Source of the DNA: an uncultured Bacteroidota bacterium
GTDB lineage: Bacteria > Bacteroidota > Bacteroidia > Bacteroidales > P3
Length of the DNA: 64,000 nucleotides
NCBI GenBank assembly: GCA_902775135.1
Contig: CACYKY010000001.1
Coordinates: 1 to 64,000, forward strand
Reading direction: 5' to 3'
Both the position numbers and the translations under genes were made by a program. Positions 8,359 to 17,922 of this stretch are shown here, in pieces (positions within the stretch are counted from its first letter, which is position 1; every line of letters begins with the position of its first letter). A model generated the notes under the pieces. The model made no database searches and was not told the origin of the DNA. It worked only from the letters and a program-made list of their open reading frames with translations.

Positions 8359-9072
8359 ATGATGAATCCTCTCTTATTGATCCAGAGCGATCCTGCTGCA
8401 GCTCAGGCTGCTGTTGAAACCGTTGCCAACGCTGCTGAAAAAGCCGAGAACATCACCATTTGGGATATGGCCGTCAGCGGTGGATGGATAATGCTGGTGC
8501 TGGCATTGCTGCTGGTGCTGGCCATCTACATTTTCATCGAGCGCTACCTCACGCTCAGCGCCGCCCTCAAGGGCGAGGAGGACAACGTCTTCATGAAGAA
8601 CATCCGCGAATATGTCCACCAGGGCAACGTCGAAGAGGCCCGCAACCTCTCCAAGCAGACCAATACGCCCCTGGGCCGTATGATCGACAAAGGCTTCTCG
8701 CGACTGGGCCGTCCGCTGCCCGACATCCAGGCTGCCATCGAGAACGAGGGCCAGCTGGAAGTGGCCAACCTCGAGCGCCGCGTCTCCCTCGTGGCCACCG
8801 TTGCCTCCCTCGGCCCCATGATTGGTTTCCTCGGTACCGTTGTGGGTATGATTTCCGCCTTCCAGGAGATGGCCCATGCCGGCAACAACATCGACATCCA
8901 GATGCTTGCCTCGGGTATCTACACCGCTATGGTGACCACCGTCGGCGGCCTCATCGTCGGTATCATCTGCTATTTCCTCCACAATCTCCTCGTCACCCGC
9001 ATCAACAAGGTTGTCTTCGAGCTTGAGGTGCGTGCCAACGAGTTCATGGACCTCCTGCACGAACCCGCATGA
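8359..9072 (+). CDS. exbB: MotA/TolQ/ExbB proton channel family protein
   Basis: A 237-residue inner-membrane protein with three hydrophobic segments: near 38-60 (IMLVLALLLVLAIYIFIERY), about 135-160 and about 185-210. The conserved block LERRVSLVATVASLGPMIGF and GTVVGMISAF place it in the ExbB/TolQ family. With ExbD it forms the proton-driven motor that powers TonB or Tol-type transport. The following exbD and tonB-like genes make the ExbB assignment more likely than TolQ. ATG codons at 8359 and 8362 are both possible starts. Confidence 0.9.
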   Translation: MMNPLLLIQSDPAAAQAAVETVANAAEKAENITIWDMAVSGGWIMLVLALLLVLAIYIFIERYLTLSAALKGEEDNVFMKNIREYVHQGNVEEARNLSKQTNTPLGRMIDKGFSRLGRPLPDIQAAIENEGQLEVANLERRVSLVATVASLGPMIGFLGTVVGMISAFQEMAHAGNNIDIQMLASGIYTAMVTTVGGLIVGIICYFLHNLLVTRINKVVFELEVRANEFMDLLHEPA

Positions 9073-9135
9073 GGCGTCGGCTTGAGTTAAAAGTTTGAGT
9101 TTGAAGCATACGCAACAACTGTAAACCTTAAACCA

Positions 9136-9549
9136 ATGATCAAGACTCGCAATCAAATCAAGATAGAGACCTCCTCGTCGTCGATGTCCGACTTGGTGTT
9201 CCTGCTGCTCATCTTCTTCATGATCACCTCGACGCTCATTGCCCCCAACGCTGTGAAGCTGATGCTTCCGGAGAGCTCGAGCCGCACCATGGCCAAGCAG
9301 AACGTCACCGTATATATCGACACCGAGCACAACTTCTATGTCGGTGAAGTGGCGGTACCCGTGAGCGACCTGCAGCAGCACATAGCCGCCGGCATCGAAG
9401 CCGGAGTTGAGGATGCCTGTGTGGTGCTCCGCGCCGACAAGGAAGTGCCCGTACAGGATGTCGTCAATGTCATCGACGCCGTCAACAACATCAACAATGC
9501 CACCGGCACCAAGCACAAGGTCATCCTGGCCACGTCACCCAAACAGTAA
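9136..9549 (+). CDS. exbD: ExbD/TolR biopolymer transport protein
   Basis: A 137-residue inner-membrane protein: a short cytosolic start, one transmembrane helix (about 18-38, LVFLLLIFFMITSTLI, preceded by the conserved Asp in SMSDLVF) and a periplasmic domain. The Asp in the helix is the proton-carrying residue in this family. It lies between exbB (63 nt upstream) and tonB (6 nt downstream). Together they form an energy-transduction unit. Confidence 0.92.
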   Translation: MIKTRNQIKIETSSSSMSDLVFLLLIFFMITSTLIAPNAVKLMLPESSSRTMAKQNVTVYIDTEHNFYVGEVAVPVSDLQQHIAAGIEAGVEDACVVLRADKEVPVQDVVNVIDAVNNINNATGTKHKVILATSPKQ

Positions 9550-9555
9550 AGAGCC

Positions 9556-10299
9556 ATGAATGCACAGTTGAAATCCGGAATAGCCACAGCGGTCATCGTC
9601 CTGTTGGCCATGCTGTTGATGAGCCTCAACATCTTCGCCTATGAGCCGCCCGACCCGCCCATCCCCGAGGAGGGCGTGGAGGTGAACTTGGGCGACTCCG
9701 ATTTCGGTCAGGGCGACAGCCCCGAGCCTGCCAGCGAGGCCGCCAACTATGCCCCGCCGGCATCGCAGCAGCAGGTGGTCACGCAGCGCACCGAGCAAAC
9801 CGTCCCCGTGCCCTCAAGCCCCAATCCGGGCAACATCACCAATCCCGCTGCCGAGCAGCAGCCTGTGGTGGAGAACAAGGAACCTGAGATCAACAAGAAC
9901 GCCCTTTTCCCCGGCAAGCGCAACCAGACTTCCGGCGGCGGCAGCCAGGGTGTGAGCACCGGACAGGGCAACCAAGGCAACCCCAACGGCACTCCCACCA
10001 GCAACAACTATAGTGGCAATGGCGGCGGCAACGGCAACTACTCCCTCCACGGTCGCACCGCTGTGGTGCTTCCCAAGCCCGAATACAACTCCAACCAGCA
10101 GGGCAAGATAGTGGTCCGCATATGGGTGGACCAGCAGGGTAGGGTGGTGCGCGTCGAAGCCCCCTATCAGGGATCCACCATCACCACCGGCCGTCTCGTC
10201 GACCAGGCAAAAACGGCCGCCAAGCGCGCTCGTTTCAACGCCTCCACCACCGCTCCCGAAGAACAGATTGGCACCATCACCTACATCTTCAAGATATGA
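9556..10299 (+). CDS. tonB: TonB family energy transducer
   Basis: A 247-residue protein with an N-terminal anchor helix (about 8-28), a long Pro/Gln/Asn/Gly-rich periplasmic linker (about 30-165) and a C-terminal TonB-type domain (about 170-247). The C-terminal domain includes GKIVVRIWVDQQGRVVRVEA and ends in GTITYIFKI. It is expected to pass ExbBD energy to outer-membrane TonB-dependent (including SusC-type) transporters. Its stop overlaps the next start (ATGA). Confidence 0.88.
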   Translation: MNAQLKSGIATAVIVLLAMLLMSLNIFAYEPPDPPIPEEGVEVNLGDSDFGQGDSPEPASEAANYAPPASQQQVVTQRTEQTVPVPSSPNPGNITNPAAEQQPVVENKEPEINKNALFPGKRNQTSGGGSQGVSTGQGNQGNPNGTPTSNNYSGNGGGNGNYSLHGRTAVVLPKPEYNSNQQGKIVVRIWVDQQGRVVRVEAPYQGSTITTGRLVDQAKTAAKRARFNASTTAPEEQIGTITYIFKI

Positions 10300-10667
10300 G
10301 ATTGGACAAATACCTCTGGGCGGTGCGCCTGTACAAGACACGCTCGCTGGCGGCGGATGCCTGCCAATGCGGCAAGGTGTTGATGACTTCCGACGGCCGC
10401 ACGCTCAAGCCTTCGCACGAAGTGAGGGAAGGGGAGAGGTATAGTCTCAATATCGACCAGCTTCACAAGGAGATAGAGGTGCTGGCCATTCCCCCCAACC
10501 GCGTCGGTGCCCCCTTGGTGCAGGGCTTCATGATCGACCGCACGCCCCAGGAGGAGTACGAGCGCATCCAGATGGCCCGCCAATATGCCTTCGAGAAGCG
10601 CGACCGCGGTGTGGGACGACCCACCAAACGTGAGCGGCGCGACATCGAGAAGTTCAAATACGAATAG
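10296..10667 (+). CDS. S4-domain RNA-binding protein (Hsp15-like)
   Basis: A 123-residue basic protein. The S4 domain fills residues 1-65 (MRLDKYLWAVRLYKTRSLAA, then GKVLMTSDGRTLKPSHEVREGE). A Lys/Arg-rich tail (GRPTKRERRDIEKFKYE) follows. It resembles Hsp15 (HslR), which in E. coli binds stalled 50S subunits carrying nascent chains. It overlaps tonB by 4 nt and so is probably translationally coupled, although the functions are unrelated. Confidence 0.85.
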   Translation: MRLDKYLWAVRLYKTRSLAADACQCGKVLMTSDGRTLKPSHEVREGERYSLNIDQLHKEIEVLAIPPNRVGAPLVQGFMIDRTPQEEYERIQMARQYAFEKRDRGVGRPTKRERRDIEKFKYE

Positions 10668-10759
10668 CAAAAAGGAAAATTCCGTAGAAAAAAAATAATT
10701 TTCCGAAAAAATTTGCAATAAAAACAATTCATCCCGTACATAATAACGAAATCGAGCCA

Positions 10760-11293
10760 GTGGAAGACAAAGAGATAGTCCAGAAGATTCTCGCCGGAGA
10801 CACCGAGCAGTATGCCCTTATCGTCAAGCGCTATCAGCAGATTGTGGCCAACCTCTCGTACAAGCTCTGCGGCACCCGCCTCGAGGTTGAGGAGGTCACT
10901 CAGCAGGTTTTCGTCGAGCTCTATATGGCGCTGCCTCGCTTCCGATTCGATTCGAAATTGAGTTCTTTCATCTATCGCATCACCGTCAATGTCGTCTGCA
11001 AGATGCTCAACAAGAGCAAGCGCTTTGTGAGTACCGACGAACTGGAGAACCCGCCGGAGGAGGTTTCCTCCGACCGCAACGCCGAGCAGGAAATCATCCA
11101 CCGCGAGCAGCTGGAGCAGCTGCGCACTGCCATCGGCCACCTGAAGGACGAGCAGCGCACCGCCTTGGTGCTCTACACCTTCGAGGATTTCTCCTACCAG
11201 CAGATTGCCGACGTCATGCAGTGCTCGCTTGCCAAGGTGGAATCGCTCATATTCCGTGCCAAGAAAAACTTGGCCAAAGAAGTGAAACAATAA
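10760..11293 (+). CDS. ECF-type RNA polymerase sigma factor
   Basis: A 177-residue sigma-70 family protein with only regions 2 and 4. Region 2 is about 10-85 (YALIVKRYQQIVANLSYKLC; FVELYMALPRF) and region 4 about 120-175 (LKDEQRTALVLYTFEDFSYQ, with the helix-turn-helix QQIADVMQCSLAKVESLIFR). The start is GTG. The upstream spacer has an AT-rich inverted repeat (GGAAAATT 10674-10681 / AATTTTCC 10697-10704). The next gene encodes a small one-helix membrane protein, the usual place of an anti-sigma factor. Confidence 0.88.
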   Translation: MEDKEIVQKILAGDTEQYALIVKRYQQIVANLSYKLCGTRLEVEEVTQQVFVELYMALPRFRFDSKLSSFIYRITVNVVCKMLNKSKRFVSTDELENPPEEVSSDRNAEQEIIHREQLEQLRTAIGHLKDEQRTALVLYTFEDFSYQQIADVMQCSLAKVESLIFRAKKNLAKEVKQ

Positions 11294-11302
11294 CAAAACG
11301 AG

Positions 11303-11638
11303 ATGAATATAGAAGAACAACTACAAATCCTTTCGCGACAGACCTGCCCGAAGCAGGTCGATGTGGTGGACGCTGTGATGGCGCAGGTGAGGCAGAAACC
11401 CTATCTGCAGCCGGCTCATCGGACCACCTTATGGCGTACTGTGGCGCTGACGGCGGTGGCCGCTGTCGCAGCCTTGGTGGTGCTCAACATCGGCGCCTTC
11501 CGCTCCTACGACGAGGAGGGGATAGGGTCGATGATAGCTTCCGTCTCCGACTACGACTACTACTCCACCGTGGAGTCCGCCGCAACTAACCCCATCGAAT
11601 ATCTTTATGAGGATGCCATCCTCGAACCGATAGAATAA
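11303..11638 (+). CDS. Small single-pass membrane protein, possible anti-sigma partner
   Basis: A 111-residue protein with an N-terminal soluble part (1-44), one transmembrane helix (about 45-66, TVALTAVAAVAALVVLNIGA) and an acidic, Tyr-rich C-terminal part (SDYDYYSTVESA). Its position directly after an ECF sigma gene and its topology suggest a membrane-bound regulator of that sigma factor. No zinc-binding anti-sigma motif is visible, so the role is inferred from context only. Confidence 0.6.
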   Translation: MNIEEQLQILSRQTCPKQVDVVDAVMAQVRQKPYLQPAHRTTLWRTVALTAVAAVAALVVLNIGAFRSYDEEGIGSMIASVSDYDYYSTVESAATNPIEYLYEDAILEPIE

Positions 11639-11656
11639 CTTGAAAAAACGAGAACC

Positions 11657-12091
11657 ATGAAAAGCATCAGAACCATCGCCATAGTCTTGGTAGCCCTGCT
11701 GGGGATGCAGGGCGCCGACGCCCTTGCGCAGCACCCTCGCCACGAGGGGCCGAAACACGAACCGCGTCCCGAGATCACGGAGATAGTCAGCGACCTCAAT
11801 GCCAGTCAGAAACGCAAGCTGGAGACCATCACCTCCCAGTCGAAAGAGCGTGTGGAGAAACTGCGCAGCGAACAGAAAGCCGTGCGCGACAGCATTGGCC
11901 GCTACATGGAACGTGAAGGCGACCAGAGTCGGGTGCTCTACCCCCTCTTCGACCGTGAGGCAAAGCTGCAGGCCGAAATCTCGCGCGAGATGTACGCCAC
12001 CAAGGTGCGCATCGACGAGGTGCTGACGGCTGAGCAACGCAAGGAGCTTCAGGAAGCCAACCGCCGCCACCACAAAGGCAGGAAGAAATAA
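11657..12091 (+). CDS. Spy/CpxP-like periplasmic protein
   Basis: A 144-residue exported protein: signal peptide 1-25 (ending DALAQ), a His/Pro-rich segment, then an all-helical, highly charged body with two LTxxQ-like segments (LNASQKRKLE and VLTAEQRKEL). This is the arrangement of Spy/CpxP-type periplasmic chaperones and metal-stress sensors. It lies in the sigma-factor operon and ends it (terminator 25 nt downstream), so it may belong to an envelope-stress response under that sigma factor. Confidence 0.75.
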   Translation: MKSIRTIAIVLVALLGMQGADALAQHPRHEGPKHEPRPEITEIVSDLNASQKRKLETITSQSKERVEKLRSEQKAVRDSIGRYMEREGDQSRVLYPLFDREAKLQAEISREMYATKVRIDEVLTAEQRKELQEANRRHHKGRKK

Positions 12092-12116
12092 GCATCTCCC
12101 CGATAATGATAAAGAA

Positions 12117-12141
12117 AGCCCTCCCGAGGGCTTTTTTTTTT
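12117..12141 (+). terminator. Rho-independent terminator of the sigma-factor operon
   Basis: Stem AGCCCT (12117-12122) and AGGGCT (12127-12132) with a 4-nt loop, followed by a T run to 12141. Confidence 0.9.
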
Positions 12142-12194
12142 ATCAAAATGCGGAAACGGTTCGTGCGCCCACACTCATAATATAAAAAATATAT

Positions 12195-12225
12195 TTTGCG
12201 GTATGGAGTTTTTTTATTATATTTG
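12195..12225 (+). promoter_or_regulatory. leuS promoter
   Basis: TTTG (12195-12198), a 19-nt spacer and TATATTTG (12218-12225) match the Bacteroidota consensus exactly. The predicted leader to the ATG at 12272 is about 40 nt. Confidence 0.8.
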
Positions 12226-12271
12226 CATTTTGCGGCCGAGTGAAGGGTCGCGGATAAAAGATTGATATAAA

Positions 12272-15121
12272 ATGGAGTATAATTTCAGCGAATTGGAGCC
12301 ACGGTGGCAAAAGTACTGGAAGGAGGGTGGGGTGTACCACGTGGAGAACGGCGGCGGTGCCAAGGAACGGCCGCATTTTTACGTTTTGGATATGTTTCCC
12401 TATCCATCGGGAGCGGGCCTTCATGTGGGGCATCCGTTGGGATATATAGCGAGTGATATTTTTGCGCGCTACAAGCGTTTGCGCGGATACAATGTGTTGC
12501 ATCCCATGGGCTACGACGCCTATGGCTTGCCTGCGGAGCAGTATGCCATCCAGACAGGGCAGCATCCGGCGGTGACCACTGAGAAGAACATTGCGCGCTA
12601 CCGCGAACAGCTGGACAAGATAGGATTCTCGTTTGACTGGGACCGCGAGGTGAGGACCTGTGACCCGAAGTATTACAAGTGGACACAGTGGACATTTATC
12701 CAGCTGTTCAAGCACTACTATGACAACGACGCCAACAAGGCATTGCCCATCAGCAGCCTCGAGGAGCGCTTCGCCCAGCGGGGCTCCGAAGGACTGCACG
12801 CCGCCTGTACTGAGGAGATGGCCTTCACGGCTGCAGAGTGGAACGGTTGGGACGAGTCACAGCGGGCCAAGGTGCTGATGAACTACCGTCTGGCTTATCT
12901 GGCCGACATACCGGTGAACTGGTGTGCTGAGTTGGGCACGGTGCTGGCCAACGACGAGGTTGTGGGAGGTCTGAGCGTCCGTGGCGGATATCCGGTGGAG
13001 CGTAAGCTGATGCGTCAGTGGAGCCTTCGAATCACCGCCTACGCCCAGCGTCTGGTGGACGGGTTGGAGCAGGTGGACTGGACCGACTCGCTGAAAGAGA
13101 TTCAGCGCAACTGGATTGGCCGCAGCGAAGGTGCCGCGGTGTGGTTCCCGTTGGAAAATGAAAATGGAGAATTGAAAAACGAAAAATCGGCTGACGCGGC
13201 ATTCGAGATTTTCACCACGCGTCCCGACACCATATTCGGAGTTACCTTCATGGTATTGTGTCCTGAGCATGAGCTCATTGGACAGATTACCACTCCGGAT
13301 CACAAGGCTGAGGTGGAAGAATATGTCAGCTGGGCGAAGAACCGCTCGGAGCGTGAGCGCCAAGCCGAAGTGAAGAAGGTGAGCGGAGTGTTTACGGGCG
13401 CTTATGCCGTCAACCCGTTGACCGAGGAGAAGATACCCATCTATGTGAGCGACTATGTGCTGGCTGGTTACGGCACGGGTGCCATCATGGCTGTGCCTGC
13501 ACACGACAGCCGCGACTTTGCCTTCGCCCGTCATTTTGGCCTGCCGATACGTCAGGTGGTTTCATTGGAGAAGGACGCAACGAGCGACCCCGCCACATGG
13601 ACGGAGAGCATGGACGCGAAGACAGGCTACTCGGTGAATAGCGGTTTCGTGAGCGGGATGAAGGTGAAGGAGGCAATGGCCGCCGTCATTGACAAGATTG
13701 AAGAGATGGGCATTGGTCACAGGACTGTGAACTTCCGCCTGCGCGACGCCATCTTCAGCCGCCAGCGCTACTGGGGCGAGCCTTTCCCTGTGTACTACAA
13801 GAACGGCATTGCCTGCACCATTCCGGAAGAGTGCCTGCCGCTGGAGCTGCCGGAGGTGAGCGAGTTCAAGCCCACGGCCACGGGTGAGCCTCCGCTGGGA
13901 CACGCTGAGAAGTGGGCCTGGGACACGAAGACCAACAGTGTGGTCAATGTCTCGAATATCGACAACAAGACCGTCTTCCCACTGGAACTCAGCACGATGC
14001 CCGGCTTTGCCGGTTCGAGCGGATACTACCTGCGCTATATGGACCCCCGCAACGACAAAGAATACTTCTCGGAGCAGGCGGTGGACTATTGGCAGAACGT
14101 AGACCTCTATGTCGGAGGTGCCGAACACGGCACGGGACACCTGATCTATGCCCGATTCTGGAACAAGTTCCTCTTCGACATGGGAATGGCCAAGAAGGAA
14201 GAACCCTTCCAAAAGCTGATCAACCAGGGCATGATCCAGGGACGCAGCAACTTCGTGTACAGAAGCAAGCGTGACAACAACCTCTACATCTCGAAAGGCC
14301 TGGTGAAGGATATGGACGAGGTGACGCCGATACATGTGGACATCAACATTGTGGACAACGATGTGCTGGATGTGGAGAAGTTCCGTGAGTGGCGACCTGA
14401 GTTCAAAGAAGCCCGCTTCGAGATGGAGGACGGAAAGTATGTGTGCGGCTGGGAGGTGGAGAAGATGAGCAAGAGCATGTACAACGTGCAGAACCCCGAC
14501 GACCTGGTGGCGCGCTACGGAGCGGACACATTGAGGTTGTACGAGATGTTCCTGGGCCCCGTGGAGCAAGCCAAGCCGTGGGACACCAACGGTATCGAGG
14601 GAGTGCACCGATTCCTGAAGAAGTTCTGGAAACTGTATCAGGGTGAGAACACCGAAGCTTCGAAGGAGAGTGTGAAGGTTCTTCACCTGACGATAAAGAA
14701 GATTACGGACGACATAGAGCGATTCTCGTTCAATACGGCCGTATCCACCTTCATGATTTGTGCCAACCAGCTGACCGACCTGAAGTGCAGCAGCCGCGAG
14801 GTGCTGGAGCCGCTGGTGGTGCTTGTGGCCCCGTTTGCACCGCACATAGCCGAGGAGTTGTGGCACCAGTTGGGGAACGAAGGGTCGGTGTGCGATGCCG
14901 AATGGCCCAAGTTCGACCCGCAGATGCTGGTGGAGGACACGGTGAAGTATCCGGTGCAGTTCAACGGCAAGATGCGCTTCATGCTGGAGCTGCCTGCCGA
15001 TGCCACGCAGGCCGATGCCCTTGAGGCCGTGAAGGCTTCGCCCGAGAGTGCGAAGTGGCTGACCGGGGAGCCCCGGAAGGTGATTTTTGTGCCGAAGAAG
15101 ATTATCAATATCGTGGTTTAA
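12272..15121 (+). CDS. leuS: Leucyl-tRNA synthetase
   Basis: A 949-residue class I synthetase that charges tRNA-Leu. The HIGH-type motif is [14 protein letters not shown] (about 48-61) and the KMSKS motif is [10 protein letters not shown] (about 731). The CP1 editing domain (about 225-430) holds TTRPDTIFG. An in-frame low-complexity segment ([14 protein letters not shown], about 295-308) interrupts the first strands of the editing domain. It is encoded by heptad repeats and is not expected in the family. The stop codon lies in a GGTTTAA repeat pair (15113-15128). nusB follows 18 nt downstream. Confidence 0.96.
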   Translation: MEYNFSELEPRWQKYWKEGGVYHVENGGGAKERPHFYVLDMFPYPSGAGLHVGHPLGYIASDIFARYKRLRGYNVLHPMGYDAYGLPAEQYAIQTGQHPAVTTEKNIARYREQLDKIGFSFDWDREVRTCDPKYYKWTQWTFIQLFKHYYDNDANKALPISSLEERFAQRGSEGLHAACTEEMAFTAAEWNGWDESQRAKVLMNYRLAYLADIPVNWCAELGTVLANDEVVGGLSVRGGYPVERKLMRQWSLRITAYAQRLVDGLEQVDWTDSLKEIQRNWIGRSEGAAVWFPLENENGELKNEKSADAAFEIFTTRPDTIFGVTFMVLCPEHELIGQITTPDHKAEVEEYVSWAKNRSERERQAEVKKVSGVFTGAYAVNPLTEEKIPIYVSDYVLAGYGTGAIMAVPAHDSRDFAFARHFGLPIRQVVSLEKDATSDPATWTESMDAKTGYSVNSGFVSGMKVKEAMAAVIDKIEEMGIGHRTVNFRLRDAIFSRQRYWGEPFPVYYKNGIACTIPEECLPLELPEVSEFKPTATGEPPLGHAEKWAWDTKTNSVVNVSNIDNKTVFPLELSTMPGFAGSSGYYLRYMDPRNDKEYFSEQAVDYWQNVDLYVGGAEHGTGHLIYARFWNKFLFDMGMAKKEEPFQKLINQGMIQGRSNFVYRSKRDNNLYISKGLVKDMDEVTPIHVDINIVDNDVLDVEKFREWRPEFKEARFEMEDGKYVCGWEVEKMSKSMYNVQNPDDLVARYGADTLRLYEMFLGPVEQAKPWDTNGIEGVHRFLKKFWKLYQGENTEASKESVKVLHLTIKKITDDIERFSFNTAVSTFMICANQLTDLKCSSREVLEPLVVLVAPFAPHIAEELWHQLGNEGSVCDAEWPKFDPQMLVEDTVKYPVQFNGKMRFMLELPADATQADALEAVKASPESAKWLTGEPRKVIFVPKKIINIVV
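13153..13187 (+). repeat. Heptad tract inside leuS
   Basis: Four full 7-nt units (13160-13187) plus one partial, of the GAAANNN type (for example GAAAATG, GAGAATT), in phase. They encode the Glu/Asn/Lys-rich insert near residue 300 of LeuRS. Confidence 0.85.
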
Positions 15122-15139
15122 CGGTTTAAAGGAAGAATA

Positions 15140-16099
15140 ATGTTAAGTAGACATTTTTTGAGGAGCAAGGTGTTGCAGGCAGTATATGCCGGACGCTGCG
15201 ACGAGAGAGACGCCGTTACGGTGGCGAAGAGTTTCGAATACAACATAGGCAAGCTGAACGAGCTGGGGGTACTTCAGGTGGCCCTGCTGCCCCGGTTTGT
15301 GGAAGAAGGCATGCAGATGCTTGAAGAGGGCAAGAAGAAGTTCCGCCCCACGGAGGAGGACCGTAATCCAAGCATGAGACTTGGGGAGAACGAGTTCATC
15401 CGCAGGATGGAGGACAACTTCGAGTTGAAGAAACACCGCGAGGCATGGTGCGGATGTTGGGAGACGCACAGCGACCTGGTGAAGGAGGCCTTCATTGACT
15501 TCCGCAAGATGCCCGAATACACCCAATATGCATACGCTGAAGAGCGAAGTTTCGCCAAGGACAAGGACTTCGCCATCCTGTTGTTCCGTTACCTGATGAA
15601 TCGCGAGGCATTGACGGCCGTGGTCGCAGAGAGAAGTCTGCTGTGGGAGGATGACTACGAGCAGATAGCGCAGTACAACTTCATGATGCTGAAGACTCTG
15701 ACCGAGGAGGAGATGGACGAGGCCATGATGTGGCCGGTGATGTACGACAAGCGCCAGGAGAAGGACGAGGCCGACATGAACTTCGCGCGCCAGCTGCTTA
15801 GGGATACGATGGCCTGCCGCGAGGAATCGGAAGATCTGATCAAGAGCCATCTTCAGGGATGGGAATTCGACCGGGTGTCGAAGATGGACATACTGCTGAT
15901 CAACATGGCAGTGGCTGAGTTTACCGGCTGCCCGTCGATACCAGAGAAAGTGACCGTAGACGAGTATATCGAGCTTTCGAAGGAATTCAGCTCGGAGCGT
16001 AGCAAGCTGTTTATTAATGGAATATTGGACAAACTGGTGGCCGAACTGCGGTCGAAAGGCCGTATCAAAAAGGCTGGCCGAGGACTGATGGAGGGTTAA
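15140..16099 (+). CDS. nusB: Transcription antitermination factor NusB
   Basis: A 319-residue protein. The N-terminal block MLSRHFLRSKVLQAVYAG and the C-terminal NusB fold (about 175-310, with DILLINMAVAEFTGCPSIP, VTVDEYIELSKEFSSERSK and FINGILDKL) identify it. NusB binds boxA RNA with S10 and supports rRNA transcription. Bacteroidota NusB proteins are about twice the length of the E. coli protein, as here. It starts the conserved cluster nusB-DUF1573-yajC-ybbR-coaE. Confidence 0.92.
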   Translation: MLSRHFLRSKVLQAVYAGRCDERDAVTVAKSFEYNIGKLNELGVLQVALLPRFVEEGMQMLEEGKKKFRPTEEDRNPSMRLGENEFIRRMEDNFELKKHREAWCGCWETHSDLVKEAFIDFRKMPEYTQYAYAEERSFAKDKDFAILLFRYLMNREALTAVVAERSLLWEDDYEQIAQYNFMMLKTLTEEEMDEAMMWPVMYDKRQEKDEADMNFARQLLRDTMACREESEDLIKSHLQGWEFDRVSKMDILLINMAVAEFTGCPSIPEKVTVDEYIELSKEFSSERSKLFINGILDKLVAELRSKGRIKKAGRGLMEG

Positions 16100-16115
16100 A
16101 AAAACGATAAAGATT

Positions 16116-16568
16116 ATGAGAAAGACAGTATATTTCATAATGGTAATGGGGGCAATGCTGATTGCCGGATGCGGGGGAAACGAGAAGACGGAAGGAGTCG
16201 ACGTCGACCTCATCAACAATCCCAAGAGTGCCGAGGGCTACGACAACGAGGCCAAGCTGCCCGTGCTGACTTTCGACGAAGATTTGCACGATTTTGGACG
16301 TTTGTCGGCAGGAGAGAATATCAGTTATAGTTTCCATTTCCGCAACAGCGGAGCTGCCGACCTCATTATTAGCGGATGCAGCGCCACCTGCGGTTGCACT
16401 GTGGCCAGTTACCCCAAGGAACGCATAGCTCCTGGTGGGGACGGATACATCACCGTGACGTTCAACAGCACGGGCAAGAGTGGTCAGCAGTATCAGGAAG
16501 TCACGGTGCTGAGCAATGCACAGCCCGCCCGCAGCAAACTGAAGATTACGGCGCAGGTGGGATATTGA
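16116..16568 (+). CDS. DUF1573 lipoprotein
   Basis: A 150-residue lipoprotein: signal 1-18 with lipobox LIAGC (Cys19). The DUF1573 domain (about 50-148) is recognised by HDFGRLSAGENISYSFHFRN and SGCSATCGCTVASYPK. DUF1573 is an Ig-like (ASPM/SPD-2/hydin-related) fold of unknown role, very common in Bacteroidota. The gene sits between nusB and yajC, as in many relatives. The stop codon opens a heptad-like tract (16567 onward: GAGAGTT, AAAAGTT). Confidence 0.88.
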   Translation: MRKTVYFIMVMGAMLIAGCGGNEKTEGVDVDLINNPKSAEGYDNEAKLPVLTFDEDLHDFGRLSAGENISYSFHFRNSGAADLIISGCSATCGCTVASYPKERIAPGGDGYITVTFNSTGKSGQQYQEVTVLSNAQPARSKLKITAQVGY

Positions 16569-16611
16569 GAGTTAAAAGTTAAGAAATTGAAATAAAAAAA
16601 AGTAAAACAAT

Positions 16612-16935
16612 ATGAATCTGACCCAATTTATTCTTATGCAAGCCCAGCCCCAAGGTGGTGGAATGGGCGGATCGATGATTTTCATCATCTTGATCCTCGT
16701 CGTTATGTGGATACTGATGCTTCGACCCCAGCGGAAGAAGGAGAAAGAGGAACGCAAGTTCCGTGAGGGGTTGCAGAAGGGCGACCGCGTGCTGTTTTCT
16801 GGCGGTATCTATGGCAAGGTGCACAATGTCGAAGCCACCACAGTTGATGTCGAAGTGGCCAACGGCGTGGTGATGACCGTCGAGAAGAGTATGGTGCAGC
16901 CTGCTCCCGCCGCCAGTGGCGAAGAGAAGAAATAA
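16612..16935 (+). CDS. yajC: Preprotein translocase subunit YajC
   Basis: A 107-residue membrane protein with one helix (about 22-42, MIFIILILVVMWILML) followed directly by RPQRKKEKE and the small cytosolic domain (LQKGDRVLFSGGIYGKV). YajC accompanies SecDF at the Sec translocon. This copy is in the usual nusB-coaE cluster. A second YajC gene is present at 47448-47744. Confidence 0.92.
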   Translation: MNLTQFILMQAQPQGGGMGGSMIFIILILVVMWILMLRPQRKKEKEERKFREGLQKGDRVLFSGGIYGKVHNVEATTVDVEVANGVVMTVEKSMVQPAPAASGEEKK

Positions 16936-16950
16936 GCAGGAGGCAACCGC

Positions 16951-17922
16951 ATGCGTGGCAGGCAGGTCAGGAGTTTCCTTGTCATACTGGGGATTACCGC
17001 CCTGGTGTGGCTTGCTATGGCCTTGTCCGAAAGCCACGAGTATAGTCTGCCAGTGAAGGTCCGGTTCAGTGGTTATGATGCCAAGCGATACGTTGTGGTT
17101 CATATCGATACAAGCCTTATCCTCAAGGTGGAAGCTACAGGGTTCAATGCCCTGTTCTACAGTCTGCGCCGCGAGCCGATGACGGTGCAACTCGACATGA
17201 ACAGCGAGGCGGTATACCGCTATGCGCATCGAAGAGGAGAGGTGACAGACCTCTATCGGTCGGTGGCTGTGAACGACCTTTCGTCGCAGATATCGTCGCA
17301 GCTATACTCTTTAGGCATCCACTATGGCGGCAGCGCCAAAGACTCGCTGCAACTTGTTCTCAACGAACGGGCCAGCCGGACCTACATACCCGACCTTGAA
17401 GCGTTGAGAATTAACTTTTCCGATGGATACGGACTCTACGGCGAACCCCAGGTGACACCTGGCGTGGTGACCTTGTATGGTCCGCGCGATGTGCTGGACA
17501 CCATTGACCGTATAGGGGTGAAACCCGTGGTCCTCAACAAAGTGCTGCAGAGTGGCACTTTCATTGTGTCTCTGGATGCCACATGGCGCCAGGCTGGCGA
17601 TGTATATTCGTCGGTCGACGCCATTTCGGTTTACATTCCTGTCAAACGCTTCATTGAGCGCCGTTTCAGCGTTCCGGTGACAGTGGCTGGCGACGATTCG
17701 ACCCATGACCTCCGTCTTTATCCAGACCATGTGGAACTCAATGTATGGGTGGCACAGGACGAACTGGCCACCGTGTCGGCCGACCGCTTCACTGTGTCGG
17801 CCAGCTATGACGATATCCGCTCCGGGCTTCAGCGCCTCAAACTGTGTGTGAGCCGTTTTCCCCGCAATGTGCGCATCCGCAGCGTCAATCCTTCCGAAAT
17901 CGAATATGTTGTCATCAAATGA
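16951..17922 (+). CDS. YbbR/CdaR-like domain protein
   Basis: A 323-residue protein with one N-terminal transmembrane helix (about 8-24) and an extracytoplasmic part made of YbbR-like repeats (for example YGEPQVTPGVVTLYGPRDVL; DLRLYPDHVELNVWVAQDE). YbbR proteins in Firmicutes (CdaR) regulate a diadenylate cyclase; no such gene is adjacent here, so the role is open. The stop codon overlaps the coaE start (ATGA). Confidence 0.8.
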   Translation: MRGRQVRSFLVILGITALVWLAMALSESHEYSLPVKVRFSGYDAKRYVVVHIDTSLILKVEATGFNALFYSLRREPMTVQLDMNSEAVYRYAHRRGEVTDLYRSVAVNDLSSQISSQLYSLGIHYGGSAKDSLQLVLNERASRTYIPDLEALRINFSDGYGLYGEPQVTPGVVTLYGPRDVLDTIDRIGVKPVVLNKVLQSGTFIVSLDATWRQAGDVYSSVDAISVYIPVKRFIERRFSVPVTVAGDDSTHDLRLYPDHVELNVWVAQDELATVSADRFTVSASYDDIRSGLQRLKLCVSRFPRNVRIRSVNPSEIEYVVIK

